From: Neobacillus sp. CF12
GTDB lineage: Bacteria > Bacillota > Bacilli > Bacillales > Cytobacillaceae
Assembly (NCBI RefSeq): GCF_030348765.1
Contig: NZ_JAUCEU010000007.1
Coordinates: forward strand, 3,717,501 to 3,781,500
Length of the DNA stretch: 64,000 nt
Direction: 5' to 3'
Position numbers and translations under genes: made by a program. This document shows positions 19,604 to 29,187 of the stretch, piece after piece; the first letter of the stretch is position 1, and each line of letters begins with the position of its first letter. Below the pieces are notes generated by a model. That model ran no database searches. It was given only the letters and a program-made list of their open reading frames with translations, and was not told the origin of the DNA.

Positions 19604-21064
19604 CTATAGCCCTTTAGATTTAGCTTCATCCCAAAACCTGTCTAGTTCTTCTAAGGAATGATCCTCAATAGGCTTAGTGCTATTTTTTACTTTTTCCTCT
19701 ATAAACTTAAACCTTCGAATAAACTTTTCATTCGTTTCAAATAAAGCCTCTTCTGGATGAATGTCTAGAAACCTAGCCACATTAACAAAGGCAAACAGGA
19801 TATCACCAAATTCTTTTTTCGCATTCAGAAGGCTCTCTGTCTTTATCTCATTCTCAAATTCCTCAAGTTCTTCTTTCACTTTCTCCAAAGCAGGTGTTAT
19901 TTCCTGCCAATCAAAGCCAACTTTTGCTGCCTTCTTCTGAATTTCATAGGCTCTTAATAAATTTGGCACTGACTTGGAAATACCATCTAGAAGTGATGCT
20001 TCTGTCTCGCCTTTTTCCTGCTTCTTTATTTCTTGCCAGTTCCGAAGCACCTCGGATGAGTCTTCCACTTCTCTATCTCCAAATACATGGGGATGCCTGC
20101 GAATCATTTTCTCTGAAAGTACCTCTATAACATCCTCAATCGCAAAATAGCCCTCATCTTCACCAATCTGGGCATGCAGCATAACTTGAAGCAAAACATC
20201 ACCAAGCTCTTCGATTAAATGATCAATATCACCACTATCAATTGCCTCAATTACTTCATACGTCTCTTCAATCAAGTACTTCTTTAAAGATTCATGTGTT
20301 TGTTCCTTATCCCAAGGACAGCCATTCGGACCTCTCAACACAGCAATAATTTCTCGCAGCTTAGAGAAATTTTTAAGCATAATCTGTTCATCAGTTACAG
20401 GCGGCACATAGACAGAAGTTAGGTTATCAAGGGTAACCTTACGATCTAACTCATACAAAGCTACCCGTTCAATTCTTTCATTACTACTTCCAGCGGCACG
20501 AACAATAACCACTTCATAATCATCAGGAAGTCTTTCCATTAAGGTCAGTTTAATATTAGATGCGACAAACTGATCATAGACCTGACTGATAAACATATGC
20601 TGGTCGATTTGCAGCTGGTTGGAATGCAGGGATGTTCCATCAAGAAGTTGAAAACCTTCAACTGGGTCAATTTTTAATGATTGAAAGAGCGCATCAACAA
20701 AACTTTGTCCTCCTCCAATCACAATATCCACGCCCTCATTAGGACCATATTCCAAAAGCAACTGTACAGTCCGCTCTGCAACGAGTGGATGACCAGGCAC
20801 TGCATAAATTACCTGCTCTGTCTTTGCCTTTTGAAGTAAGTTCTCGACAATCTCCTGATATACCGCTTCAAATTGATCATGCTTTTCATAGACCGAATCA
20901 AAAGATGAATAGCTTAGTCCTTCTTGAACTAATTCAGCAACAACTGGATGTTCTTTTGTCCTTAAATAAACATGCGTTGCCTTTATTAACTTTTTGTATA
21001 CACCAAAGGGAAGCTGATTAAGGTCCCCCGCTCCCAAACCGAGAATTTCAATTGAGTTTCCCAT
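19604..21064 (-). CDS. mazG: Two-domain MazG: tetrapyrrole-methylase-like plus NTP pyrophosphohydrolase (YabN)
   Basis: Hydrolyses non-canonical or excess nucleoside triphosphates to monophosphates. The 486-residue Bacillus-type fusion has an N-terminal tetrapyrrole-methylase domain (about 1-220: EILGLGAGDLNQLPFGVY, YAVPGHPLVAE) and a tandem MazG domain with metal-binding EETYEVIEAI and EELGDVLLQ motifs (about 265-300) and a second copy near 400 (EFGDILFAFVN). AGGAG precedes the ATG. It lies 4 bases after the flippase gene stop and before rqcP. Confidence 0.95.
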   Translation of the reverse strand: MGNSIEILGLGAGDLNQLPFGVYKKLIKATHVYLRTKEHPVVAELVQEGLSYSSFDSVYEKHDQFEAVYQEIVENLLQKAKTEQVIYAVPGHPLVAERTVQLLLEYGPNEGVDIVIGGGQSFVDALFQSLKIDPVEGFQLLDGTSLHSNQLQIDQHMFISQVYDQFVASNIKLTLMERLPDDYEVVIVRAAGSSNERIERVALYELDRKVTLDNLTSVYVPPVTDEQIMLKNFSKLREIIAVLRGPNGCPWDKEQTHESLKKYLIEETYEVIEAIDSGDIDHLIEELGDVLLQVMLHAQIGEDEGYFAIEDVIEVLSEKMIRRHPHVFGDREVEDSSEVLRNWQEIKKQEKGETEASLLDGISKSVPNLLRAYEIQKKAAKVGFDWQEITPALEKVKEELEEFENEIKTESLLNAKKEFGDILFAFVNVARFLDIHPEEALFETNEKFIRRFKFIEEKVKNSTKPIEDHSLEELDRFWDEAKSKGL

Positions 21065-21068
21065 TTTT

Positions 21069-22691
21069 TTAACTCCTATTCTTCTTAGGTAATAAAAGGC
21101 TTAATTTGCTGCCGAAAGGAAATAATGATAGTTCCCTTTCCATAAAGACCCCTCCCTTAACAATAATGAATAAGAAAAGGAATCCTCCGAAAAATGCACC
21201 GCCTAGCGCCTGTACTGCAGCCATTATTCTATCTATACTAGTTGGAATCGTAATCATATTTGTAAGGGCTAAGTATCCTTTTAGAAGGATCGCCATCATT
21301 AGAGTCGCTATCAAAAGTGTTCGTAGGAACCGAAAAGATAGCAGCGAGATGGATTGCATATTTCTAAATTTTACGTATAAGAGCAAACAAAGCAATATTA
21401 AGGTGATTAGCGTAGCATAAGCTGCCCCCATTGTTCCATACATCGGGACGAATAGAGCATTTAACCCATACTTTAATGGAAGTGCTGCAAGGGTTACAAT
21501 TGCTGGGAAAAGTAATGAACCTAGCCCCTGCATAATTGCAATAATGGTCGTAATGATGGAGCTAAGGAGAATGACAAAGCTAAGAATCCCTAACACATTA
21601 GACCCTGAGTCATCTTTAAATAACATAATATTAGCTGGTTCAATAATACACCAAAGTCCTACAGAAGCCCCGATACCAATGACAATACTAATCCTAAAGG
21701 CTAACTGAATTTTCTCCTGTAAAAATGCAGTGTCCCTTTTGATTCTTGCACTTGTTATTAACGGCACAAGAGATAAAGACATCGATGCAGCTATAATTGT
21801 ACCTAATTGAATCAATGGCTGCCCACGGTCAAATATTCCTTTTATACCTTTTGCCATATCCTTATCATAGCCGTTTTCAGTGAGTAACGAGTATAGGTTT
21901 AAGGCATCTGCCATTTGTATAAAAATCATTAGCATTCCACTGATACATATTGTTAACCCTTGGAAAGTAAGAGCCTTTATTATTTTTTTAACCTCTCGAA
22001 AATCGCCAAGTAACATACCTTTTCTTGGAGTAATTATCCTCCATTCTTTACGAATCCAAAGGAATGTAAACAAAATAATGACAGATACCATACTCCCGGT
22101 AATAGACCCAAACATAGCACCTCCGCCAATTAGGTATAAAGAATATCCCATCTCCTCGAGGGTAAACGCCAAAAAGAGAATCGTAAAGGCTCTTATCAAT
22201 TGTTCACCCACTTGTGATAAGGCGGTTGGCAACATGTCCCCCTTCCCCTGATAATAGCCTCTCAGAATGGAAACAATCGGAAATAATAAAAAAACGATGG
22301 AGACAATCCTTAGTAAAATTGCCAAATTCTCATCATTCATCCAAAATGCAATAGAATCGGCACCAAAATAAAGGATAAGAAAAAATATAAGTCCCATTAA
22401 CTGTAAAATGATAAATGAAACCAGTAAAAGCTGTCTTGTTTTCTGCTGGATGCCACTTTTCCTTTGTTCTGCATATAGCTTAGAAATGACAACTGGAAAG
22501 CCTGTTGTTGCTAACACAATGGCAAGACCATAAAACGGGTAAACCTGCTGATATATGTAAAAACCATCATCTCCAACAATATTTTGAAACGGAATTCGAT
22601 AAACAGCACTTAGAATTTTTGTAATTAGCGCTGCAATAGCTAAAATAAAAGCTCCTCTAAAAAGTGCTTTCGATTGATTTACCTGCTTCAT
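21069..22691 (-). CDS. yabM: MOP-superfamily polysaccharide/lipid II flippase (YabM, SpoVB/MurJ type)
   Basis: A 540-residue inner-membrane protein of the SpoVB/MurJ/RfbX group with about 14 hydrophobic helices. It starts MKQVNQSKALFRGAFILAIAALITKILSAVYRIPFQNIVGDDG in outline, the usual first-helix signature of the group (here described, not aligned). Likely moves a lipid-linked glycan across the membrane; whether that is lipid II or another substrate cannot be decided. AGGAG precedes the ATG. First gene of a tight run with mazG and rqcP. Confidence 0.88.
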   Translation of the reverse strand: MKQVNQSKALFRGAFILAIAALITKILSAVYRIPFQNIVGDDGFYIYQQVYPFYGLAIVLATTGFPVVISKLYAEQRKSGIQQKTRQLLLVSFIILQLMGLIFFLILYFGADSIAFWMNDENLAILLRIVSIVFLLFPIVSILRGYYQGKGDMLPTALSQVGEQLIRAFTILFLAFTLEEMGYSLYLIGGGAMFGSITGSMVSVIILFTFLWIRKEWRIITPRKGMLLGDFREVKKIIKALTFQGLTICISGMLMIFIQMADALNLYSLLTENGYDKDMAKGIKGIFDRGQPLIQLGTIIAASMSLSLVPLITSARIKRDTAFLQEKIQLAFRISIVIGIGASVGLWCIIEPANIMLFKDDSGSNVLGILSFVILLSSIITTIIAIMQGLGSLLFPAIVTLAALPLKYGLNALFVPMYGTMGAAYATLITLILLCLLLYVKFRNMQSISLLSFRFLRTLLIATLMMAILLKGYLALTNMITIPTSIDRIMAAVQALGGAFFGGFLFLFIIVKGGVFMERELSLFPFGSKLSLLLPKKNRS

Positions 22692-22734
22692 TTCTATCTC
22701 CTAACTTACCTAAACTCGAAAGTATTATATCATA

Positions 22735-22950
22735 AAAAGCGGAAGCGCCTTCGGAACAAGCACAGCTTGTTCCTGCGAGGTTTATTCAAAGGAGCTTTCC
22801 TTAGTGGTCAGGGAAAAATGCAGTTCAATTTTTCCTAGGGGTGACAGGCATAAGACGAGCCGGCGAGAAGGTTGCTCTTTGACCTTCTTGACGGATTGGC
22901 TTATGACCCCGAGCCCCTAGGCGCTCCTCAGAAAAGCTAACGCTTTTCTT
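22735..22950. repeat. Dispersed hairpin repeat, family A, copy 2 (extended)
   Basis: Runs from AAGCGGAAGCGCC to the AGAAAAGC/GCTTTTCT hairpin. It holds the core GCATAAGACGAGCCGGC ... GACGGATTGGCTTATGAC (22846-22907) in opposite orientation to copy 1, with an extra insertion upstream that includes its own hairpin GGAACAAGC / GCTTGTTCC (22756-22776). It fills most of the 363-base gap between the flippase gene and spoVT; the spoVT terminator takes the remainder. Confidence 0.8.
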
Positions 22951-23002
22951 TCGTGCGATGTATCGCTTCCGAAGCTTACTCTTGTGGAGCTGGATTATCA
23001 CA

Positions 23003-23028
23003 AATAAAAAAGACAGCAGCTGCTGTCT
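23003..23028 (-). terminator. Terminator after spoVT
   Basis: Perfect palindromic stem AGACAGCAG / CTGCTGTCT (23011-23028) followed on the minus strand by TTTTTATTTG. Confidence 0.88.
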
Positions 23029-23054
23029 CTTTTATCGTGAGTATAGTATTAGTT

Positions 23055-23591
23055 CTAGGACTCCATTTGTCTTGCTAAAAATCCTGCAGCGGTTTCAACA
23101 GCCTTTTTCTCTACTTCGCCAAGTGTACCTTCTTTTGCATAAATGATAACGGCTCCAATTGGATCACCATTTGCAATGATTGGACCAATTGTATAGGATG
23201 AAATAGTTTCATCATTACCATCAGCTAAAGCAATATCACCTTGTTGTGTAACCAGAACCGAATTACGATCTTCCATTGTCTTTTCAACTAAATCGCTTAT
23301 ATTTTTATTTAAATAATCTTTTTTCGAACTTCCTGCTAAGGCAATATAACTATCTCTATCACAAATTAATACCGGGTTTCCGAGGCTGTCAAATAGGGCT
23401 TCTGCATATTCTTTGGCAAAATCGCTTAACTCGCTGATTGGTGAATACTTCTTTAAAATAACTTCTCCATCTCGATCCACAAAGATCTCTAACGGATCCC
23501 CCTCACGGATACGCAGTGTTCTGCGTATTTCTTTGGGAATGACGACACGACCCAAATCATCGATTCGACGAACTATTCCAGTTGCTTTCAT
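23055..23591 (-). CDS. spoVT: Stage V sporulation regulator SpoVT
   Basis: Forespore transcription factor that modulates the sigma-G regulon. The 178-residue protein has an N-terminal AbrB-like swapped-hairpin DNA-binding domain (MKATGIVRRIDDLGRVVIPK, 1-50) and a C-terminal GAF domain (about 57-175). The ATG at 23591, preceded by GTGAGG, gives the same length and N-terminus as B. subtilis SpoVT; an ATG seven codons upstream lacks a ribosome site. Confidence 0.97.
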   Translation of the reverse strand: MKATGIVRRIDDLGRVVIPKEIRRTLRIREGDPLEIFVDRDGEVILKKYSPISELSDFAKEYAEALFDSLGNPVLICDRDSYIALAGSSKKDYLNKNISDLVEKTMEDRNSVLVTQQGDIALADGNDETISSYTIGPIIANGDPIGAVIIYAKEGTLGEVEKKAVETAAGFLARQMES

Positions 23592-23679
23592 CCAATGTTG
23601 CCTCACTTTCATCTGATGATTTAACTAACTTGGTAATGACATTCTTTCCTTTTGTAGAAATCATCACCAACTTTGAACT

Positions 23680-23708
23680 TAGTATCTTTCATCTGGAAAG
23701 TTCTATAC
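23680..23708 (-). promoter_or_regulatory. Sigma-G promoter of spoVT
   Basis: GTATA (23704-23708), 17-base spacer, GATACTA (23680-23686), against GHATR / CATNHTA: only the first base of the -10 differs. spoVT is a known sigma-G gene in B. subtilis. Confidence 0.7.
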
Positions 23709-23753
23709 ACATTCGTAATATTTTTTCATAAACAGGAAGATTATCCTATTATC

Positions 23754-26700
23754 TTATAAGCTAACCCCAGTCTTTTTTGCCGCCTGCAAGCCTTTAATCA
23801 TTTCAAATGCTGCATTTAACCATTGAGCTGTGTTTTGCCCTTTAACCTGAAGGGTCATCTTAAGCTTTTGCCCTTCCATTCCCAATCCAATCATTCGCGG
23901 ATATTTATTGCTGATAGCAAAGACCTTTTGCCCGTCAATCGTGCTGCTGGCTCGCTCATTTACTAATATGGCTACTTCCTGTTTTACTTGTTTAATACTT
24001 TCAACACCTGCAAGCAGGGCATAGACCTTCATTTCTGCCACTCGGAATAGATACTCAACTTCCTCAGGGTATTCGCCAAAACGATCAAGCATTTCTGATT
24101 GAAGTTCTTCAATATCCTCTAACGATTCCACTCCTCTAAAACGTTTATACATTTCAATCTTTTGATGCCCATCCTTGATGTAAGTATCAGGAATATAGGC
24201 ATCTATTTCTAAATCAATTTCAACCGTTGCTTTTTCCTCTGCTTTCAAATCGCCTTTTCTTTCCTCAATTGCTTCTTTCAGCATTTGTGAATACAAATCA
24301 AATCCTACAGAGTCAATAAATCCATGCTGCTGCGCCCCAAGTAAATTTCCTGCACCCCTAATAGATAAGTCACGCATGGCAATTTTAAAACCAGATCCTA
24401 GTTCAGTAAATTCCTTTATCGCCTGGAGGCGCTTTTCAGCCACTTCAGTCAATACTTTATCCTTTCGGTGCGTAAAAAAGGCATAAGCAACCCGATTTGA
24501 CCTTCCGACACGACCGCGAAGTTGATAGAGTTGAGAAAGTCCCATTTTATCTGCATCATAGACAATAAGCGTGTTAACATTTGGAATATCTACACCGGTT
24601 TCAATAATAGTTGTACTAACGAGAACATCAAACTCACCAGATAAAAAACTGAGCATGACTGATTCCAACTCATTCTCTGACATTTGTCCATGGGCGAATG
24701 TCACCCGAGCATCTGGAACCAACATCGATATTTCTTCTGCCTTCCGTTCAATATCCTCTACTCTGTTATAGAGGAAGTATACTTGTCCGTCACGGGCTAA
24801 TTCTCTCTCAATAGCCTCTCTGACAAGCGATCCGTTGTACTCCATAACATAGGTTTGGACAGGAAAGCGATTCTCTGGCGGTGTTTCAATAACGGATAAA
24901 TCACGAACACCAAGCATTGACATATGCAGTGTTCTCGGTATTGGAGTTGCTGTCAATGTTAATACATCTATATTGGTTTTTAATTTTTTTATCTTCTCTT
25001 TATGGGTTACTCCAAATCTTTGCTCTTCATCAATGATTAATAAGCCTAGGTCACGATAAACGATATCTTTTGAAAGAATACGGTGTGTTCCAATTACTAC
25101 ATCTACTGTACCTGCCTTTAATCCTTTTATTGTTTCGGTTTGTTGCTTTTTTGAACGAAACCGACTTAACAAGCCAATATTAATCGGATAGTCTTGGAAT
25201 CTTTCTCTCATTGTTTCATAATGTTGCTGGGCCAAAATCGTTGTTGGAACAAGCAGTGCGACCTGTTTTCCATCTGCAATAGCTTTAAAGGCAGCCCGGA
25301 TTGCAACTTCTGTTTTCCCATAACCTACATCACCACACAGCAATCTGTCCATCGGTCTTGCTCTTTCCATATCCTTCTTAATCTCATGGATGGAGCGGAG
25401 TTGGTCTTCTGTTTCCTGATAGGCAAAAGCCGTTTCAAACTCCCTTTGCATATCACCATCTGGAGAGAATCCATATCCTACTGCTGCTTCACGTTCTGCA
25501 TAAAGCTTGATCAGATCATCTGCAATATCTTCAACGGAGGATTGAACTTTCTTTTTTACCTTTTTCCAATCACTGCCGCCAAGTTTATAAATTTTAGGTT
25601 CTTTTCCTTCAGAACCAACATACTTCATAACTAGATCAATTTGTTCTACAGGTACATAAAGCTTATCGGTCCCATGATAACGGATATGGAGATAATCCTT
25701 ATGAACACCATTAATAACGAGTGTTTCAATGCCTAAATATTTTCCTATTCCATGATTAACATGGACGACGTAGTCGCCAATTTTAAGTTCAGAATAACTC
25801 TTGATTCTTTCGGCATTTGAAAGCTTTTGTCTGTTGGTGGACTTTTTAACACGTTTAGTAAAAAGCTCTTCCTCTGTTATCACAGCTATCTTCTGAATCG
25901 AAAGTTCGAATCCAGTTTGCAGATTCCCCTTCATAATTTGAACTTTTCCAGGTAAAAGCTGCTGGCTGTTACGTGAAATGGAGGATTCTATATCATAATC
26001 CCCTAACACTCGCTCTAACTTTTTAACTCTTTCATCATCTGGCCCTAAAAATAGAATCGAATAGTTACCTTTTTTCCATCTATCAACTTCTGATTTAAGT
26101 AAATGCATTTGTCCATGAAAATTTTGCATTTGTTTACAGGAAACATTAATAATATTTTGCGGACTCGTATTTGCAACATGGCGTAGAAACAAACTCATAT
26201 AAAGAATCGGAAACTTTCTTCTATGGAGTAAATTCTGCAAGTCATGGGAAATAGTCAAATCATGTATAATTTGACCTTCACTCAGCAATGACGTATACCA
26301 CTCAGCTTCTTCTTTTACTAATGAGTCATTCATTTCTTGAACTCGGCTTATTTCATCAATAAATACCATTCCATCATGAGGAAGGTAGTCTAGTAAACTA
26401 GTATCACCTTCATATGCTAGTGAAAGGTATTTAAAAACTTGATCTGGTTTGTGTCCATTTTTTAGCTGTTCAAGTTCAAAACTTATATTTTGCGAGAGCT
26501 GTATCTTGGCTTTATCGTCTTTTAACTTCCTTAGACTTTTAGCCAATCCATCCTCTAGCTTACCAATTAATCGACTATAATCCCCTGGTTCTAAAAGAAC
26601 CTCCGTTGCAGGACCAATCAACACTTCAGTTGTTTTTTCAATGGAACGCTGGTCTTCTAAGGAGAAATAGCGTATAGAATCAATCTCCGTATCAAATAAT

Positions 26701-27284
26701 TCTATTCTTATTGGATTACTTACAGTAAGAGGGTAAATATCAATAATACCGCCTCTTATGCTAAACTCTCCCGGGGTTGAAACCATATCGGCACGAACAT
26801 AGCCCATCTTAACAAACTTATTTAATACCTCTTTAACATCTAAATCATCGCCTAATTTAATCGATAGCTGGGACTGCTTCCACAAGGACTTTGGTGGAAT
26901 GACCTTTCTAAGCCCAGCAATAGGGACAATAATAATTCCTTTATTACTCTTACTTAAATGGTTTAAAGCTTCAATTCTTTGCGCCTTTAACTCTGGACTG
27001 GCTACACTCATCTCGGCTGCAATTAATTCGTTAGCAGGGAATAAAAAAACTTCATCCTCACTTAATAGACTTACAATATCATCATATAGTTTTTGTGCTT
27101 GCAATAGATTATGGGTGATAAAGAGAATGGGTCTTTTCATCTGCTCGTAAATAGCTGCCGTCAGAACCGTCCTTGATGAGCCCGATAAGCCAGCAATAAG
27201 CTGTTCCTTCAAGCCCTCTTGAACTCCAGATATAATGGAGTGAACATCCTCTTGATCTAGAAATAATGATTTTAAACCTTTCAA
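23754..27284 (-). CDS. mfd: Transcription-repair coupling factor
   Basis: Removes RNA polymerase stalled at lesions and recruits UvrA. The 1176-residue protein shows the full modular order: UvrB-like N-terminal part, RNA polymerase-interaction (CarD-like) domain near 490-560 (LKIGDYVVHVNHGIGKYLGIE), superfamily 2 helicase with Walker A GDVGYGKTEVA (about 650) and DEEQ box, and the C-terminal TRCF domain. It starts at TTG, 9 bases after GGAGG. It lies between fin and spoVT as in B. subtilis. Confidence 0.98.
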   Translation of the reverse strand: MKGLKSLFLDQEDVHSIISGVQEGLKEQLIAGLSGSSRTVLTAAIYEQMKRPILFITHNLLQAQKLYDDIVSLLSEDEVFLFPANELIAAEMSVASPELKAQRIEALNHLSKSNKGIIIVPIAGLRKVIPPKSLWKQSQLSIKLGDDLDVKEVLNKFVKMGYVRADMVSTPGEFSIRGGIIDIYPLTVSNPIRIELFDTEIDSIRYFSLEDQRSIEKTTEVLIGPATEVLLEPGDYSRLIGKLEDGLAKSLRKLKDDKAKIQLSQNISFELEQLKNGHKPDQVFKYLSLAYEGDTSLLDYLPHDGMVFIDEISRVQEMNDSLVKEEAEWYTSLLSEGQIIHDLTISHDLQNLLHRRKFPILYMSLFLRHVANTSPQNIINVSCKQMQNFHGQMHLLKSEVDRWKKGNYSILFLGPDDERVKKLERVLGDYDIESSISRNSQQLLPGKVQIMKGNLQTGFELSIQKIAVITEEELFTKRVKKSTNRQKLSNAERIKSYSELKIGDYVVHVNHGIGKYLGIETLVINGVHKDYLHIRYHGTDKLYVPVEQIDLVMKYVGSEGKEPKIYKLGGSDWKKVKKKVQSSVEDIADDLIKLYAEREAAVGYGFSPDGDMQREFETAFAYQETEDQLRSIHEIKKDMERARPMDRLLCGDVGYGKTEVAIRAAFKAIADGKQVALLVPTTILAQQHYETMRERFQDYPINIGLLSRFRSKKQQTETIKGLKAGTVDVVIGTHRILSKDIVYRDLGLLIIDEEQRFGVTHKEKIKKLKTNIDVLTLTATPIPRTLHMSMLGVRDLSVIETPPENRFPVQTYVMEYNGSLVREAIERELARDGQVYFLYNRVEDIERKAEEISMLVPDARVTFAHGQMSENELESVMLSFLSGEFDVLVSTTIIETGVDIPNVNTLIVYDADKMGLSQLYQLRGRVGRSNRVAYAFFTHRKDKVLTEVAEKRLQAIKEFTELGSGFKIAMRDLSIRGAGNLLGAQQHGFIDSVGFDLYSQMLKEAIEERKGDLKAEEKATVEIDLEIDAYIPDTYIKDGHQKIEMYKRFRGVESLEDIEELQSEMLDRFGEYPEEVEYLFRVAEMKVYALLAGVESIKQVKQEVAILVNERASSTIDGQKVFAISNKYPRMIGLGMEGQKLKMTLQVKGQNTAQWLNAAFEMIKGLQAAKKTGVSL

Positions 27285-27353
27285 AAGCCCGTTCCTCCTC
27301 TCTTTGAATCTTTTTCAAATGTTAACTATCTTATTATCAGTGGTTAAAAAAAA

Positions 27354-27384
27354 TAGAAAAATGCTTTGGATTGCTGTCCAAAGC
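27354..27384 (-). terminator. Terminator after fin
   Basis: GCTTTGGA / TCCAAAGC stem (27363-27370 and 27377-27384) with a 6-base loop; TTTTTC and further T-rich sequence follow on the minus strand. It separates fin from mfd. Confidence 0.82.
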
Positions 27385-27387
27385 TGG

Positions 27388-27618
27388 TTAATGAATGAGG
27401 AAATCATATTGGTGATAATCTGGATTTCTTTCTAATGCCTCCTGACAATCCTCACAAATGGCTGTAATGTGTATATTACCTGACACATCATACGCGACCA
27501 TTTCCTGCCTTTCTTGCTCCGTTAATTTATGAAGGCCGAGTGCTTCGCTGTGTATGGATGATTGTTCAATGGAACCTAGGTTTGTGCCGCAATGACGACA
27601 ATGGTAATGAATGGCCAC
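27388..27618 (-). CDS. fin: Anti-sigma-F factor Fin
   Basis: Small forespore protein that, in B. subtilis, binds RNA polymerase and inhibits sigma-F to help the switch to sigma-G. The 76-residue sequence has two zinc-type CxxC pairs (Cys7/Cys10 and Cys55/Cys58). Translation starts at GTG, 7 bases after GGAGGG. It lies between pth and mfd, its conserved position, with its own forespore-type promoter and terminator. Confidence 0.93.
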   Translation of the reverse strand: MAIHYHCRHCGTNLGSIEQSSIHSEALGLHKLTEQERQEMVAYDVSGNIHITAICEDCQEALERNPDYHQYDFLIH

Positions 27619-27649
27619 GCAGTTACCCTCCCTATTCTACTATTGATTA

Positions 27650-27679
27650 TAGTATTTACGAGGAAGAGGGAAGTTATTC
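27650..27679 (-). promoter_or_regulatory. Candidate forespore (sigma-G/F) promoter of fin
   Basis: GAATA (27675-27679), 18-base spacer, AATACTA (27650-27656), against GHATR / CATNHTA: one mismatch in the -10. fin is a known sigma-F-dependent gene in B. subtilis. Confidence 0.5.
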
Positions 27680-27731
27680 AAAAGAAATGCGTTCTTTATT
27701 TTATGAAAGGAAAGGTTGTCCCATGAACCTT

Positions 27732-28292
27732 TTACTGATTAAATTCATTCATTACCTGTATAAACGGCTTTTCCAACCAAGTTTTACAAGCTTCAGCACT
27801 TTTTTGTACAGCTTCTTTTGTTAACTCTAATTCATCTTCATGAAAACGCCCTAATACATAATCTGGCACCTTCATCCCGTTTCTTGGTCGATCAATTCCG
27901 ATTCGAACTCTGTTAAATTCTTGTGTACCAAGATGGGCAACGGTAGACTTTATCCCATTATGGCCGCCAGCACTTCCTTTTTGACGGAGTCTAATTTTAC
28001 CGACAGGTAAATCAAGATCATCATAAATAACCACAAAATCTTCTAGTTCAATCTGATAATAGTCCATTATAGCTCTAATAGATTCTCCAGATAAGTTCAT
28101 ATAGGTTAGTGGCTTTAATAAAATTACCTTTTCACCATTATGAGTACCAATTCCAAATAACCCTTTAAATTTTGATTGATTTAATGGAATGGCTAATTGA
28201 TCCGAAAGTTCATCAATTACTTCAAACCCGATATTATGCCTTGTTTTATCAAACTGCTTCCCAGGATTTCCTAAACCAACTATTAATTTCAT
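27732..28292 (-). CDS. pth: Peptidyl-tRNA hydrolase
   Basis: Releases peptides from prematurely dissociated peptidyl-tRNA (spoVC in B. subtilis). The 186-residue protein starts [12 protein letters not shown] with GAGAGG before it; a possible start 17 codons upstream adds a non-family extension and is rejected. Catalytic residues are in [16 protein letters not shown] (Asn, His) and [14 protein letters not shown] (Asp). It follows ctc after a terminator and a truncated repeat, with fin downstream. Confidence 0.97.
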   Translation of the reverse strand: MKLIVGLGNPGKQFDKTRHNIGFEVIDELSDQLAIPLNQSKFKGLFGIGTHNGEKVILLKPLTYMNLSGESIRAIMDYYQIELEDFVVIYDDLDLPVGKIRLRQKGSAGGHNGIKSTVAHLGTQEFNRVRIGIDRPRNGMKVPDYVLGRFHEDELELTKEAVQKSAEACKTWLEKPFIQVMNEFNQ

Positions 28293-28390
28293 TCTTATCC
28301 TCTCTTTCGGCCCAGTCCACCTGTTAAATAATTTTCGGAGCATCTCTTTTCTCCCTATTTAATAATACGTCTTTTTTGTGACAAATGCGA

Positions 28391-28420
28391 CAAAAGACGT
28401 AACCCTATTTAGGTTACGTC
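28391..28420 (-). terminator. Terminator after ctc
   Basis: GACGTAACC / GGTTACGTC stem (28396-28404 and 28412-28420) followed on the minus strand by TTTTGTC. It lies beyond a truncated repeat inserted after the ctc stop. Confidence 0.82.
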
Positions 28421-28433
28421 TATAATTCTTATT

Positions 28434-28467
28434 GTCTAGCTGCAGCGCCTAGGGGCATCCGCTTTTC
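28434..28467. repeat. Dispersed repeat family A, copy 3 (internally deleted)
   Basis: TGTCTAGCTGCAGCGCCTAG GGGC is joined directly to ATCCGCTTTTC, so only the two outer ends of the family A element remain and the hairpin core is gone. It abuts the ctc stop codon. Confidence 0.7.
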
Positions 28468-29102
28468 TAATCCCCAACTGGCTCAGTTTCTCTGCCCTCT
28501 TCATTGTCAGGGTGCCCGCCTTCTTGCTGCTCTCCCGCATTGATTTCTTCTTCTTGCTTAGGAGGGAGAATACTAGCGATTACTTCTTCTTCCTCATGGT
28601 TAATCGTAAATGAGCCCTGATAAAGGATATCTGAAACTTTTAAGGTTTCACCAACTTGCAAGTTTGTAACATCCACTTCTATTTGTTGTGGAATTTCACT
28701 TGGAGTGGATGTAATCGATAGTTCATGCACAGGCTGTTGAAGAACACCGCCATCCTTAACACCAGCAGCTTCACCAGTTAGGACAAGTCTTACGGTAACA
28801 TTAATTTTCGAGGATTTATCTACTGCCAGAAAATCAACATGAATGATTTCCTTCTTTATAAAATCCTCTTGATAATCCGTTAACACCACATCATGCTTAC
28901 TGCCGTCTATATCAAGCGAAATAACTCCATTCCTGCCTACATTTCGGATTGTTTTTGTTAAATCTGCCGAACTAACAAAAACCGGTTTACTCTCAACCTT
29001 ACTCCCATAAATTACAGCAGGAATATTTCCTGTTTCTCTTATCTTTCTTAGCTCTGAAGTGCGTAAATCCTTACGTTCTTTTGCTTGTAAAACTGTACTC
29101 AT
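28467..29102 (-). CDS. ctc: General stress protein Ctc, ribosomal protein L25 family
   Basis: 5S rRNA-binding protein of the L25/TL5 family, incorporated into stressed ribosomes. The 211-residue protein has the L25 domain (about 1-92: MSTVLQAKERKDLRTSELRK) and the TL5 beta domain (about 100-185), then an acidic, low-complexity tail. The ATG at 29102 follows GGAAGGTGA. A sigma-B promoter precedes it, matching stress control of ctc in B. subtilis. Repeat elements flank it on both sides. Confidence 0.95.
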   Translation of the reverse strand: MSTVLQAKERKDLRTSELRKIRETGNIPAVIYGSKVESKPVFVSSADLTKTIRNVGRNGVISLDIDGSKHDVVLTDYQEDFIKKEIIHVDFLAVDKSSKINVTVRLVLTGEAAGVKDGGVLQQPVHELSITSTPSEIPQQIEVDVTNLQVGETLKVSDILYQGSFTINHEEEEVIASILPPKQEEEINAGEQQEGGHPDNEEGRETEPVGD

Positions 29103-29148
29103 TTGTTTAGTCACCTTCCTAGTTTTGTTCTTAACTATCTCTATAAAA

Positions 29149-29174
29149 ATTCCCCAAAACAGGAAGGTCTAAAC
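29149..29174 (-). promoter_or_regulatory. Sigma-B promoter of ctc
   Basis: GTTTAG (29169-29174), 14-base spacer, GGGAAT (29149-29154), against GTTTAA / GGGWAW: one mismatch. ctc is a classical sigma-B gene. Confidence 0.8.
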
Positions 29175-29187
29175 ATTTTTTAAAATA

